A stretch of DNA of 64,000 nucleotides, taken from assembly GCF_000566685.1 (NCBI RefSeq), contig NZ_AZQN01000007.1, positions 1 to 64,000 of the forward strand, in the 5' to 3' direction. The stretch comes from Dyadobacter tibetensis Y620-1. GTDB taxonomy: Bacteria; Bacteroidota; Bacteroidia; Cytophagales; Spirosomataceae. This document shows, one piece after another, positions 36,701 through 44,388 of this stretch. The notes below the pieces were generated by a model. It did no database searches. It was not told the origin of the DNA and saw only the letters and a program-made list of their open reading frames with translations. A program made the position numbers and the translations under genes. The first letter of the stretch is position 1. Each line of letters opens with the position of its first letter.

Positions 36701-37232
36701 TACTACAGACGATTTAGACTATTATGGCGACGCCAATCCCCATTATACTTTTGGGATTAATATGGGTCTGGCCTACAAAGGATTCGACTTTAATGCCTTT
36801 TTCCAAGGGGTCGGCCAACAGTACCTGGTAAGAACCGATAAGATGTCGGCTCCGTTCCGTTGGGCATGGACCAACCAAAACAGAATATATTTGGGCAACA
36901 CCTGGACACCAGAACATCCGGATGCCGATTTTCCGGTTCTGACGCGCAATGGTGGACGTAACGATTGGAATTACTCTAAAGTTAACGACTATAACGTTCA
37001 GAACATATCTTACGTACGCTGCAAGTCCATGATTTTGGGCTATACCATCCCCAACCCTTTGGTGAAGAAAGTGGGTCTTGAGCGCTTAAGGTTATGGGTA
37101 TCCGGTGATAATTTGTTTGAATTCCATAATGTAAAAGATGGATTCGATCCTGAGAGCCAGGCCGGATCCGGTCAAGGCAGCGTAGATGTTTACTCTCGTA
37201 CTGTTTCGTTTGGGATTGATTTAGGATTTTAA
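33756..37232 (+). CDS. SusC/RagA TonB-linked transporter with STN signalling domain
   Basis: 1158 residues. After the signal peptide (MKLSFIQLMLAAIASTSSFG within a slightly longer N-terminus, cleaved near VRAQ) comes an STN domain at about 45-115 (LSVQQKDIKTVLGILEAKSN and VYSPKSLP), which contacts a FecR protein in the periplasm. Next are the carboxypeptidase-regulatory-like domain (about 135-220), EEVVVVGYGTQKK, a plug with ISLRGGISVNAVSPMIVIDG and SVLKDAAASIYGTRAAGGV, then the barrel ending SFGIDLGF. The FecR gene lies 151 bp upstream and SusD 16 bp downstream. This gives a self-regulating import system in which substrate binding signals its own expression. Confidence 0.96.
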   Translation: MKKPRQFIAPLGTIMKLSFIQLMLAAIASTSSFGYEVRAQELLNQKVNLSVQQKDIKTVLGILEAKSNIKFVYSPKSLPVERLVTLSLQNKTVAEALEELFQPDQITTKLVKDRIVLKLANDAETGMTHQAPASYQWTITGKVTDEKQEALPGVNIAIKGTNKGTSTGTDGSYSLQIPEETSVLVFSYVGFLPTEITVTKSGTIDVALKVDTKSLEEVVVVGYGTQKKSTLSGAVYQVSGDEALQGRATTNAAAALQGQIPGLTITRSSSRPGNEGTNISLRGGISVNAVSPMIVIDGIASYQWELSQINPNDIESISVLKDAAASIYGTRAAGGVILVTTKRGETGKVQVKYTGSAHLNYIGNRFPVASGQEWALMNIEANKNDAIASGSQNNWWLFTEEEYRRLANNEAFWRNDGKLRLDPTANQFDAVYGNTWGQNHNLSFSGGTDKIRTYTSLGFANDRSLIDVVYDGTKKYNFRTNLDYTVNKFLKAEANLSYDKRKVSSPLRGVGEGIQDMFIFPLYNPAGQFYDAFGTNNILARLIEGGRANNTEAFFRLAGNATLDMGFVRPLKGLSFTANANVKERNGIDIDRSNMVTMYDWAGELGKPDNIFFQTKPNDQWVTNTSRRNLYTSYGAFVNYNKSISRHNFSFLGGVTSEIEQSDDLYARRAYMASNDLDAINTGDATYDDNSGNSNAWALVSYLGRLNYDFNETLLLQVQYRRDGSSKLAVENRWADFVGAEAGLRLTQFKFMQNQRFIDNLKLRASYGELGSLSGIGNYDYVSAIAMGTTVFGTTPSQTLTARVNGLSFRDRSWERVASTNLAVDFALLQNRLSGSFDYFVRKNKGMLVKLVYPSTLGTGSPFTNDGHFVAKGFEATLNWQDRIGKELRYNIGVNLSDARTEVTKFNGTVAINAGTNSVIEGKPLNSIYVYRTNGFLQNEEAVAEYYKANSGPGSFIPLNGTTNRLIPGSAAKVDLNNDGAITTDDLDYYGDANPHYTFGINMGLAYKGFDFNAFFQGVGQQYLVRTDKMSAPFRWAWTNQNRIYLGNTWTPEHPDADFPVLTRNGGRNDWNYSKVNDYNVQNISYVRCKSMILGYTIPNPLVKKVGLERLRLWVSGDNLFEFHNVKDGFDPESQAGSGQGSVDVYSRTVSFGIDLGF

Positions 37233-37248
37233 TTTTGTCGTAATCAAA

Positions 37249-39171
37249 ATGATGATAAAAATGTCACATAAAAATATATTGGCGGCTCTTATCGTATTAG
37301 CTACCGCTAACGGCTGCACCGACATACTTGACCAGGCTCCTCAAGCCACGTTAACAGAAGCGGCATATTTCAAAAATGTCAACGAAATAAAGGCCGGTGC
37401 CGACTTTCTCCATACTACGGTATATGCCTGGGATGGCAATACCACCTATGCTATCAACTTCGATTTTGGCTCAGACATTAGTGCTACCGCCGGGGAAGAA
37501 GGTAGTGGGATCAATACGGCCAATACTACCGATGTATATTGGGATAAGGCCTATTCTTCTTTAAGGTTTGTCAATGTATTTCTTTCCAAAGCGGAAGACT
37601 ACAAGAACAAAGATGAAATAGCTGGCTATACCGGACAGGCATATTTCTTCCGTGCATGGCATCATTTCTTCTTGCTAAAACGTTATGGTGGAGTCCCTAT
37701 CGCCACAGAGGTTACCGATCCGAACTCTGAAATTATCAATGGTCCCAGGGCATCGCGTTATCAGGTAATGAATCAGATTATGGCCGACCTTGACGCGGCC
37801 ATCCAACTCATGACCAAAGCTGGTGTTACAAAAGCCAGTACTGCCAACGACGGTCATGTTACTGTAGAAGCCGCCAAGGCGTTAAAGGCGCGAATAGCAT
37901 TATATGAAGGCACCTGGGAGAAGTATGTTAAAACAAGTACCGATGGTGATGGGTCACAATCGGGAGCTGGATCGGCCGGATATGATGCGAATAAGTATAC
38001 CGAATATCTTACCATGGCTAAATCCTTGTCTAAGGAAATCATAGATGGCAAGCAATTCTCTTTATGGAAAGGCATGGAAAAAGTAACAGCGGGGGGCGTG
38101 GCCAATGCGGATATGTACAAAAACACCAGCACCTATTATCTGTTTAACCTGGAAGATGCCGGATCCAATCCCAACGGTCTGACTAAGGTTTCTAATAACG
38201 AGGCTATTTACAGAAGTGTTTATGATTTCAATCTTCGAAGAGGAGGTGTAAATATCACCCATAGTAAACCAGCCAAGCCCACCCGTAAGCTTATGGATAT
38301 GGCCTTATGTACAGATGGGCTTCCAGTGCAATACTCCCCCCTGTTTAAGGGATATGATAGCATGACCTCAGAATTTGAGAATAGGGACTATCGTATTACC
38401 GCCAATGTAATGGCTCCAACAAAATGGTATTGGGGATGGGGCTCAATTAATGCAGGAGCAATGTATAATACGGATATCACTACCCTAGCCTCTCCAACCT
38501 ACCAGTACTTCCCTAACCTGAATGGAATTGGAGGATATCTAAGCAGGAAATTCTCTACAGAAAGCAATGACAGGGTGACCAATCAGGAGTCTGCTGACTA
38601 TCTGCACATTCGCCTGGCAGAAATCTATTTGATTTATGCTGAGGCTACGGCGGAATTGGGCGGGGGAGAAATTTCGGATGCTGACCTGGATTACAGCATT
38701 AATGTGGTTAGAGAGCGGGCAGGAGTGGCTCCTCTTAGCCATGCCTTGATAGCGCCTTACCCTCAGCTTTCATTGCTTGGAGAAATACGCAGGGAAAGGG
38801 CCGTGGAATTTCTTGGTGAAGGACACCGTATTTCTGATCTCTGTCGCTGGGGCATCGCTCAAGAAGAAATGGCTGGCCAACCGGTCTGTGGAGTATACAT
38901 TCAGTATGAAGGTGACGAAACTCAATATTCAACCGCACTCAATCCAAATACCGGCAAACCCATTTTGACTAAGGCCGCCTACGGAGCATCTAATGTTGTA
39001 CAGAATACAGTAGACGTTTCCAAATATGAAGGAATTGTAGACACTAAGCCAGGAGCTGTGATAACAGAACTAGCGGCTAACCGTAGATTTTCTCTTAAAA
39101 ACTACCTACAGCCCATATCTACGACTCAGATTAATCTCAATCCTAATCTAAAACAAAATCCAGGCTGGTAG
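37249..39171 (+). CDS. SusD/RagB family outer-membrane lipoprotein
   Basis: 640 residues. Lipobox in LATANGC (Cys23), then TDILDQAPQATLTEAAYFKN, a standard SusD N-terminus. AYFFRAWHHFFLLKRYGGVP at about 125-145, LRLAEIYLIYAEATAELGGG-like segment at about 450-470, RRERAVEFLGEGHRISDLCR near 510 and the end NPNLKQNPGW. Three Met codons lie in the first five residues, so the exact start is open. It pairs with the STN-SusC 16 bp upstream and is the last gene before a strong terminator. Confidence 0.95.
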   Translation: MMIKMSHKNILAALIVLATANGCTDILDQAPQATLTEAAYFKNVNEIKAGADFLHTTVYAWDGNTTYAINFDFGSDISATAGEEGSGINTANTTDVYWDKAYSSLRFVNVFLSKAEDYKNKDEIAGYTGQAYFFRAWHHFFLLKRYGGVPIATEVTDPNSEIINGPRASRYQVMNQIMADLDAAIQLMTKAGVTKASTANDGHVTVEAAKALKARIALYEGTWEKYVKTSTDGDGSQSGAGSAGYDANKYTEYLTMAKSLSKEIIDGKQFSLWKGMEKVTAGGVANADMYKNTSTYYLFNLEDAGSNPNGLTKVSNNEAIYRSVYDFNLRRGGVNITHSKPAKPTRKLMDMALCTDGLPVQYSPLFKGYDSMTSEFENRDYRITANVMAPTKWYWGWGSINAGAMYNTDITTLASPTYQYFPNLNGIGGYLSRKFSTESNDRVTNQESADYLHIRLAEIYLIYAEATAELGGGEISDADLDYSINVVRERAGVAPLSHALIAPYPQLSLLGEIRRERAVEFLGEGHRISDLCRWGIAQEEMAGQPVCGVYIQYEGDETQYSTALNPNTGKPILTKAAYGASNVVQNTVDVSKYEGIVDTKPGAVITELAANRRFSLKNYLQPISTTQINLNPNLKQNPGW

Positions 39172-39198
39172 GTTAAAGAAAAAACTTGCTGACCTAGA

Positions 39199-39240
39199 AA
39201 ATAATCCCTGCAGTCAACCGGCTGTCAGGGATTATTTTTT
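39199..39240 (+). terminator. Terminator of the FecR-SusC-SusD operon
   Basis: An 11-bp stem AATAATCCCTG/CAGGGATTATT (39200-39210 and 39226-39236) is followed by TTTT and more T, 29 bp after the SusD stop. On the minus strand it is followed by a short T-containing run, so it may also stop transcription from the convergent NTF2-like gene ending at 39305. Confidence 0.88.
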
Positions 39241-39304
39241 TGGATATAACACTTCAGAAATAGCTCCAGCCCAGAAGCTCAGCCGCTACAGAATCTCCTT
39301 TTTT

Positions 39305-39679
39305 CTATAGGTGGATCCTAAAACTAGTTACCGATTTTAATATTGAGGCAGAAGCAGATGTAAACTCATAAAGATCAGAGAATGCCAGAGCAGTTCCATC
39401 CATCATTTTCATTTCACCGTATACCGCAGCCGATTTTCCATGGGTAATGATACTTGTGATCCGTAACTCCGCAACTTTCGACTTTGTCAATGCCTCCACC
39501 TCTTTCAGGAAATTAGTTTTGCCTTTACAATGAGTCTGACCGACATTATCCCATTCCAACTCATCTGCTAAGTATGCACCCATTTCAGGTACATTACCTG
39601 AGGCCCACAATATCGTGAGCTTTAGTACTAACTTTTTTTTAGGTGCATTTTCACAATGCTGAGCGATATGTACCTTCAT
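39305..39679 (-). CDS. NTF2-like (SnoaL-type) small protein
   Basis: 124 residues, single NTF2-like cone fold: an N-terminal helix (KKLVLKLTILWASGNVPEMG), a strand segment LADELEWDNVGQTHCKGKTN, a second helix (FLKEVEALTKSK) and C-terminal strands (AAVYGEMKMMDGTALAFSDL and YEF). Members bind small molecules, act as isomerases or have unknown roles. No signal peptide. Convergent with the SusD operon. A catalytic Asp-His pair cannot be assigned confidently. Confidence 0.8.
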   Translation of the reverse strand: MKVHIAQHCENAPKKKLVLKLTILWASGNVPEMGAYLADELEWDNVGQTHCKGKTNFLKEVEALTKSKVAELRITSIITHGKSAAVYGEMKMMDGTALAFSDLYEFTSASASILKSVTSFRIHL

Positions 39680-39854
39680 AGTTAATATTTTAGATTATTA
39701 TTAATACTCGGCCTTCACATCTATCCAATTTTTTTGCATCAAATAAATATAAAAAAAATCCTCCTAAACAATCTGATCAAATATGTTATGGACTTTAATT
39801 TGCGAGAAATTCTGGTGTTATTTCAAGTCTAACTTCACTAAATAGCTTAAAAGT

Positions 39855-41138
39855 CTATTTTTCCGTTTGTCGTCTGTGCATTTTCTGCTGGAAATAGACC
39901 TCAGGTTTGTGCCATACCCCCGTATCCTTCATACGTGGGTCGTCAAGATCCAGACTCAGATCACAATCAAACCGTGCCATAATAGAGTATCCTTTTCCAG
40001 GTGATCCAGCGTTAATAAAATGGCAAAGTCCCCAGGATATTCCCCTACCATATTTACTATCAGTGAACATATCAGGCGCATAAGGAGCAGCTGCGGTTGG
40101 CGTTAACGAAAGTGTTGAAGCCACGCTAAAATTAACTCCGTCCGGAGCATACTGCATCGTTTCTCTTTCATTACCGTCTTTAATGGCCAAGGCTGCCACA
40201 CCTTCTTTAAAGGGAAAATAAGTGGTTTCATGGCCAGAATTCAAAACTGGATTAAGCGCATGTTTGACGAATGGCCCCAACGGATCGGTTGCCGTAGCCA
40301 ACCCCTGCGCCACAGCATAATGTTTGCGATTTTCCGGCCATTTATTGTAGGCAGACTTGTAATACATATAGATCTGTCCTCGATAAACGATTGGGTAAGG
40401 ATCATGCGTAGCGTCCTGATCCCATTCCCCTTTCTTTCCAAACGGAATTATCTGATCGCCGCCATGCGTCCAGGGGCCATCGGGCGAATTTGCATAAGAC
40501 ACCGACACCGGGCACCAGTCTCCCTTTAAACCGCTTGGTTCATCAAAGGCTTGATAATACAGATAATATTTCCCCTTCCAGACAAGGATATCGGGTGTGC
40601 ATACAGAACGCCATCCCGGCTTGGGTTTGGCAGGCCGTTCCACAGCCAAGCCCTGTTCCGTCCATTCTATGCCGTCTATGCTTGTTGCATACCAAATCTC
40701 TGCCAGGTCCCAGTCCGTAGAGGGTATTTCGTCGGTGGCCTCGTTAGCTCTTTCAGAACCTATAGGAGGAACCTTCGTATCCCGCTTGGTATACCAAATA
40801 TAGTACAAGCTATCTACCTTGATAGGCCGGGACGGGTCGCGACGAGAAACTGTTCCGTCCCCTTGTCTGTAATCAAATCCCCGGAGTGGTGTGTATTTGA
40901 ATTGAGAGAAAAGTTCATTGTCTTGTGCCCTGGGAGCGGGGTAGTCAAACATACGCGCTGTAGCGATGCTCATTGGAAAATCGGGCTTTTTATCAGGCAT
41001 TTTATGTGGAAAAACCTGAGCCGTTTGCACGCCATTACTATTAGCGGTGTTGACGGGCCTCGAACATGACAAGAATCCATATGCCAGCAGTAGCCCTAAG
41101 ACCATTCCTAAAATAAAGTTAATCCTATCCAGTTTCAT
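39855..41138 (-). CDS. GH117-type beta-propeller glycosidase, lipoprotein
   Basis: 427 residues. Lipobox GFLSC (Cys25), so probably anchored in the periplasm or at the surface. The five-bladed propeller sequence closely follows GH117 alpha-1,3-L-neoagarooligosaccharide hydrolases as I remember them: DGTVSRRDPSRPIKVDSLYY, IWYTKRDTKVPPIG, IPSTDWDLAEIWYATSIDG, RSVCTPDILVWKGKYYLYYQ, CPVSVSYANSPDGPWT, EWDQDATHDPYPIVYRG, SGHETTYFPFKEGVAAL and YGRGISWGLCHF. Characterised members release 3,6-anhydro-L-galactose from agar oligosaccharides, but other clades have unknown substrates. Its ATG overlaps the stop of the upstream flavin-motif gene (ATGA), so it is the third gene of a tight operon with a secreted FAD oxidoreductase. 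No agarase is in this window. Confidence 0.78.
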   Translation of the reverse strand: MKLDRINFILGMVLGLLLAYGFLSCSRPVNTANSNGVQTAQVFPHKMPDKKPDFPMSIATARMFDYPAPRAQDNELFSQFKYTPLRGFDYRQGDGTVSRRDPSRPIKVDSLYYIWYTKRDTKVPPIGSERANEATDEIPSTDWDLAEIWYATSIDGIEWTEQGLAVERPAKPKPGWRSVCTPDILVWKGKYYLYYQAFDEPSGLKGDWCPVSVSYANSPDGPWTHGGDQIIPFGKKGEWDQDATHDPYPIVYRGQIYMYYKSAYNKWPENRKHYAVAQGLATATDPLGPFVKHALNPVLNSGHETTYFPFKEGVAALAIKDGNERETMQYAPDGVNFSVASTLSLTPTAAAPYAPDMFTDSKYGRGISWGLCHFINAGSPGKGYSIMARFDCDLSLDLDDPRMKDTGVWHKPEVYFQQKMHRRQTEK

Positions 41139-42190
41139 TTATTGTCGCGTTTCAGTTGGGAAGTATCATGGTGGTATCTCTTGCCTAATTTTTCTATCAA
41201 CAAAAAGTTCTCTTCCGAAATAATTATTTCTAAGGAATTCAGATGGTTCACCAGCGTTGTAAAAGATTCGTTACCGATTCCTGACAAAACCAGTGATAAT
41301 ATTCTTTGGTTTTGAAAGCCATTATCTTCCTGAATCAGGAAAATAAAATATTTCCGGAGTGAATCACCCAAGTTCACCAGCTTAAGTTTTTTCAAGATGG
41401 CTAGCTGGGCATAATAATCCAGCGTGTTATAATGGGAAATAATAAAATTTTGCACTGACAGTGTTTCGAAAAGTAGTTCGGGTAATTGTTCAATCGCGTT
41501 TTTGCTAAAATACCCCTTCCCCTCGGAAATAAGCATAAGAAGATCATCAATATGCTCTTTCATCTGCTGGCTATCCAACCAGTTAATCAAATAATAATGC
41601 ACGAACTGATTTTCATCACTGAGCATTTTTTTGATTAAATCCCTGTTCAGAGATTTGTGGGTATGCTGTCTGATCGCATCGACTACCTCTCCATTTGCGA
41701 TATGCCAGAGCGTATAACAGGTGTATAATGCTCCTTCAATCACTTCTTTTTTAACTGTTGCCTTCGTAGCTCCAGTATATCCGTCAACTTCCGAAGAGTC
41801 CGATTCAGTAACTAATTCATTTTTTGGAATGTGTACAAAACTCAGATCTTGATTGGAAAGGATTTGCTGTAATTTTTTATAATCCTCCGGAGCAAAGGGC
41901 TCATGATCCATCTTCGTGAGCGGATCATGTGCTGCTATTACAAACTTTTCAAACTGCCCAATCAAGTTCCAGCGAAAGCGAATATTTACATCATAACAAA
42001 CACGATCCTCACACACCGGCGCCTTAATGTTTGCTTCATAGCATTGAAGCTGTCCCAGACTATCTCGAATGGTCCTTACATCAAAAATACCCCCATCCTC
42101 AATTTTTATATAAAAAGCGACCTCTCCCTGCCCTGAAGCAGTTCCGATGAAACCCGTATATAAAAAACAAAGTAATAAGGCGATTCTCAT
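41135..42190 (-). CDS. Secreted protein with a covalent-flavinylation-like motif and helical repeats
   Basis: 351 residues. Signal peptide MRIALLLCFLYTGFIGTASG. Residues 21-130 are a small domain with paired cysteines (Cys50, Cys60, Cys65: CYEANIKAPVCEDRVC). Residues 136-145 read DGYTGATKAT, which fits the D-x-x-[S/T]-G-A-T-x-[S/T] signature of FMN-binding domains flavinylated by ApbE, with Thr142 the candidate. From about 150 on, the protein is alpha-helical with repeated short helices resembling HEAT-type repeats. I know no named family for the whole. It overlaps both neighbours by ATGA: the FAD oxidoreductase upstream and the GH117-type enzyme downstream. A role as extracytoplasmic electron carrier for the oxidoreductase is inference. 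Confidence 0.8.
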   Translation of the reverse strand: MRIALLLCFLYTGFIGTASGQGEVAFYIKIEDGGIFDVRTIRDSLGQLQCYEANIKAPVCEDRVCYDVNIRFRWNLIGQFEKFVIAAHDPLTKMDHEPFAPEDYKKLQQILSNQDLSFVHIPKNELVTESDSSEVDGYTGATKATVKKEVIEGALYTCYTLWHIANGEVVDAIRQHTHKSLNRDLIKKMLSDENQFVHYYLINWLDSQQMKEHIDDLLMLISEGKGYFSKNAIEQLPELLFETLSVQNFIISHYNTLDYYAQLAILKKLKLVNLGDSLRKYFIFLIQEDNGFQNQRILSLVLSGIGNESFTTLVNHLNSLEIIISEENFLLIEKLGKRYHHDTSQLKRDNK

Positions 42191-44061
42191 TTCTTCTTCA
42201 TTTCCATCAATGTCGCCCCATTATTATAGCCCTGCACGTAAGGCAGAGTCGGATCACCCACCCCTTTCATCATCAAGGCTTCCAGTTGGTCGAAATACTT
42301 TTGATAAAGGCCTCGGGGAGTTGTATTTTCTTTTTTAATAACCGAGGCAGCCATACCCAGCACTTCTCCCATCATCCCAGTTGTTCGCATCACCCGAACG
42401 GTGCCTAATGCCACATGGGAAACACTAATGTTTCTACCAGCCATCATCAAATTATCAACATTGTTTGAGTACAGGCATCTAAAAGGAATGGGATATGGAT
42501 AAATTTTGATATGTTTGGCAATGGATTTGAAGGCTGCTCCAGGAAACAATTTCGAATTTTCAGGATCGGGATAGTGTAAGTCTATCGTCCATGATGTAGG
42601 AGCCGTTCCATCAGGATATATTTTGCGTTCAGTCATATCTTGTTCGATCAGAACATAATCACCTTTCAGCCTCACGGACTCTCTTTTTCCGGCGATATAC
42701 GCGACCCACTTAAGACTTTCGTGAGCAAATTTCTCTTTATTTTTAGAATGATTTTTAAGGTAATTCCAGTTGGAGTAAACCGCCAACATTCCATAATCTC
42801 GAATCTGTTCAAAATCCAATTTCATGTCAAGACCCATGCCTGTTTCCCATTCCCAATCTCCTTTGGTAATTTCCTCAGACTTCTCCTCGTCCCAATCCAG
42901 CGCCCATTTTATATTAGGGAAACTCACAGGTTTGTCTTTTTTTTCAGAAAACCACTGAACAGATGCGCCCATTGTCAGATTATCTGCCACTTCCGGTGCA
43001 GTCGGTTCGTTATAAACGGCCCTACTTTCCCTGCCTGTCATATAATCGGCCCCGGCCAAAAGACCAATGGTGCCATCGCCAGTACAATCAGCAAACAGCG
43101 GTGCCTTGAAGAGAACCTTTTCTCCAGTTTCGATATTGGTAGCAGTAATACGCTCGATCTTACCATTTTTTGTCTGAACTTCATTTGCATGATGGTTTAG
43201 AAATAAGGAGATATTGGGTTCATTCAATACCGCCCTCAGCTTCTTGTCGTCTTCATAAAATTCCTTGGGTTGCGCATTGCCACCTTCCTCAGGACCAATT
43301 TCATTGACTAAGTTTCCCAGAGCTGGATAAGGTTCGAGATTAATTCTCCCGCCCAGATGTACTCTCACTTCCGAACTATTATTCCCCCCTAGCACCGGCC
43401 TGTTTTGCACCAGCGCTACCTTAACACCATTGCGCGCAGCAGAAATGGCAGCGCAGGTCCCAGCCATTCCCCCTCCAACCACAACAAAATCGAAGTTTCC
43501 AGCATCTTTCGGATTTCGATCAAAACCGAAATAATCGTTGCGAAAATCACTTAGTTCATCAAGATTTTCAATAGGTTGGTAATTAAGATCTTTGGTGAAT
43601 AAAATAGCATCGCAGCGCCCATTAAATCCCGTCAGATCTTTCAGTCCGAGTTCAATTTCTCCTTTTTCAATCTTTATCGTTCCTCCGTCTGTCCATGCCC
43701 ATGCTTGTTGATCCTTGCCAAAAGTCTTTGGCAGAGCTCGCCCTCCTACTAACAGCTGAAACTGCCCCGCAGCCTCTTTCGTAGACCATTGCGCAGACCA
43801 GTTACGAGTCCGTATAAATACCTTGTAAGTACCCGCTTCCGCAAATTTCACCTTAGTGCTGGCATTTTCAACCGGGCTGCCCATTCCATGTGCCATCAGA
43901 AACGAAGAGCCCATTACATCCATAAATTGTTGATCGACCACCCATCCTCCTTTATTTTGGAAACTTTCTGCTTCAACAAAGACCGTGGCAAGCTTTTGAG
44001 CGTGGACTCCGGTGGCCCAGAAGAGTAGTAAGTAAATGATACTATTAAATTTTAGATTCAT
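42187..44061 (-). CDS. Secreted FAD-dependent oxidoreductase with N-terminal carbohydrate-binding-like domain
   Basis: 624 residues. Signal peptide ends near VHA (residue 21). Residues about 27-160 form a beta-sandwich starting FVEAESFQNKGGW with TYKVFIRTRNW and FQLLVGGRALP, as in CBM35-like domains. An FAD-binding Rossmann fold follows at about 191-228 (FDFVVVGGGMAGTCAAISAA, then NRPVLGGNNSSEVRVH). Later segments include LFADCTGDGTIGLLAGADY and NNVDNLMMAGRNISVSHVAL, typical of the FAD_oxidored (PF12831) family. The substrate is unknown; a saccharide is plausible given the binding domain and the GH117-type enzyme in the same operon. First gene of the operon; its stop overlaps the next start (ATGA). 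Confidence 0.9.
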   Translation of the reverse strand: MNLKFNSIIYLLLFWATGVHAQKLATVFVEAESFQNKGGWVVDQQFMDVMGSSFLMAHGMGSPVENASTKVKFAEAGTYKVFIRTRNWSAQWSTKEAAGQFQLLVGGRALPKTFGKDQQAWAWTDGGTIKIEKGEIELGLKDLTGFNGRCDAILFTKDLNYQPIENLDELSDFRNDYFGFDRNPKDAGNFDFVVVGGGMAGTCAAISAARNGVKVALVQNRPVLGGNNSSEVRVHLGGRINLEPYPALGNLVNEIGPEEGGNAQPKEFYEDDKKLRAVLNEPNISLFLNHHANEVQTKNGKIERITATNIETGEKVLFKAPLFADCTGDGTIGLLAGADYMTGRESRAVYNEPTAPEVADNLTMGASVQWFSEKKDKPVSFPNIKWALDWDEEKSEEITKGDWEWETGMGLDMKLDFEQIRDYGMLAVYSNWNYLKNHSKNKEKFAHESLKWVAYIAGKRESVRLKGDYVLIEQDMTERKIYPDGTAPTSWTIDLHYPDPENSKLFPGAAFKSIAKHIKIYPYPIPFRCLYSNNVDNLMMAGRNISVSHVALGTVRVMRTTGMMGEVLGMAASVIKKENTTPRGLYQKYFDQLEALMMKGVGDPTLPYVQGYNNGATLMEMKKK

Positions 44062-44267
44062 CAGGCAATGATTAGGGTAAGGGACAAAAAAATGAAAGTC
44101 AAATATTTATCAAATACATTTTTGAAAAACCCTAAAGCAATGACTGTCTAGAATTTACTTGATGGTCAGAAAATAATATTTCTTAAAAAGATAGGTAAGC
44201 TCTTAAAATTGCATCTAGCCCGCCCCCTCCAATTTTCTTTGAGAAGGTAAAATCTACTTAAGGAACA

Positions 44268-44293
44268 AAAGGGTGATCCTAAAGGGTGATCCT
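44268..44293. repeat. 13-bp tandem duplication
   Basis: AAAGGGTGATCCT occurs twice in direct, gap-free succession (44268-44280 and 44281-44293), between the SYLF terminator and the FAD oxidoreductase operon. Two copies only; it may be a slippage product or a doubled regulator half-site. Confidence 0.8.
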
Positions 44294-44314
44294 ACCGGGC
44301 ATTCGCAAAAAGGC

Positions 44315-44364
44315 AACAAAAAAACCACCCTCCCGCTTCTGTGAATGGATGCGAAAGGATGGTT
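44315..44364 (-). terminator. Terminator of the SYLF-domain gene
   Basis: On the minus strand AACCATCCT pairs with AGGGTGGTT (44356-44364 with 44323-44331, one wobble), with an inner CGC/GCG extension, and is followed by a T-run. It lies about 25 bp after the SYLF stop codon. Confidence 0.7.
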
Positions 44365-44388
44365 GGAATCAAACTGCTTCGAAAGGGT

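Larger units (their letters stand above)
44062..44388. other. Intergenic region, 327 bp
   Basis: Upstream region of the FAD oxidoreductase operon. Contains a 13-bp perfect tandem duplication at 44268-44293 and the terminator of the SYLF gene at 44315-44364. No gene and no recognisable promoter element. Confidence 0.5.

Noticed and set aside
40551..41069. 172-codon plus-strand frame opposite the GH117-type gene
   Set aside because: Composition is rich in R, P, I and C without domain features; it is a shadow of the well-supported minus-strand gene.
42640..43200. 186-codon plus-strand frame opposite the FAD oxidoreductase
   Set aside because: Antisense to conserved FAD-family segments; no start context or known motif.
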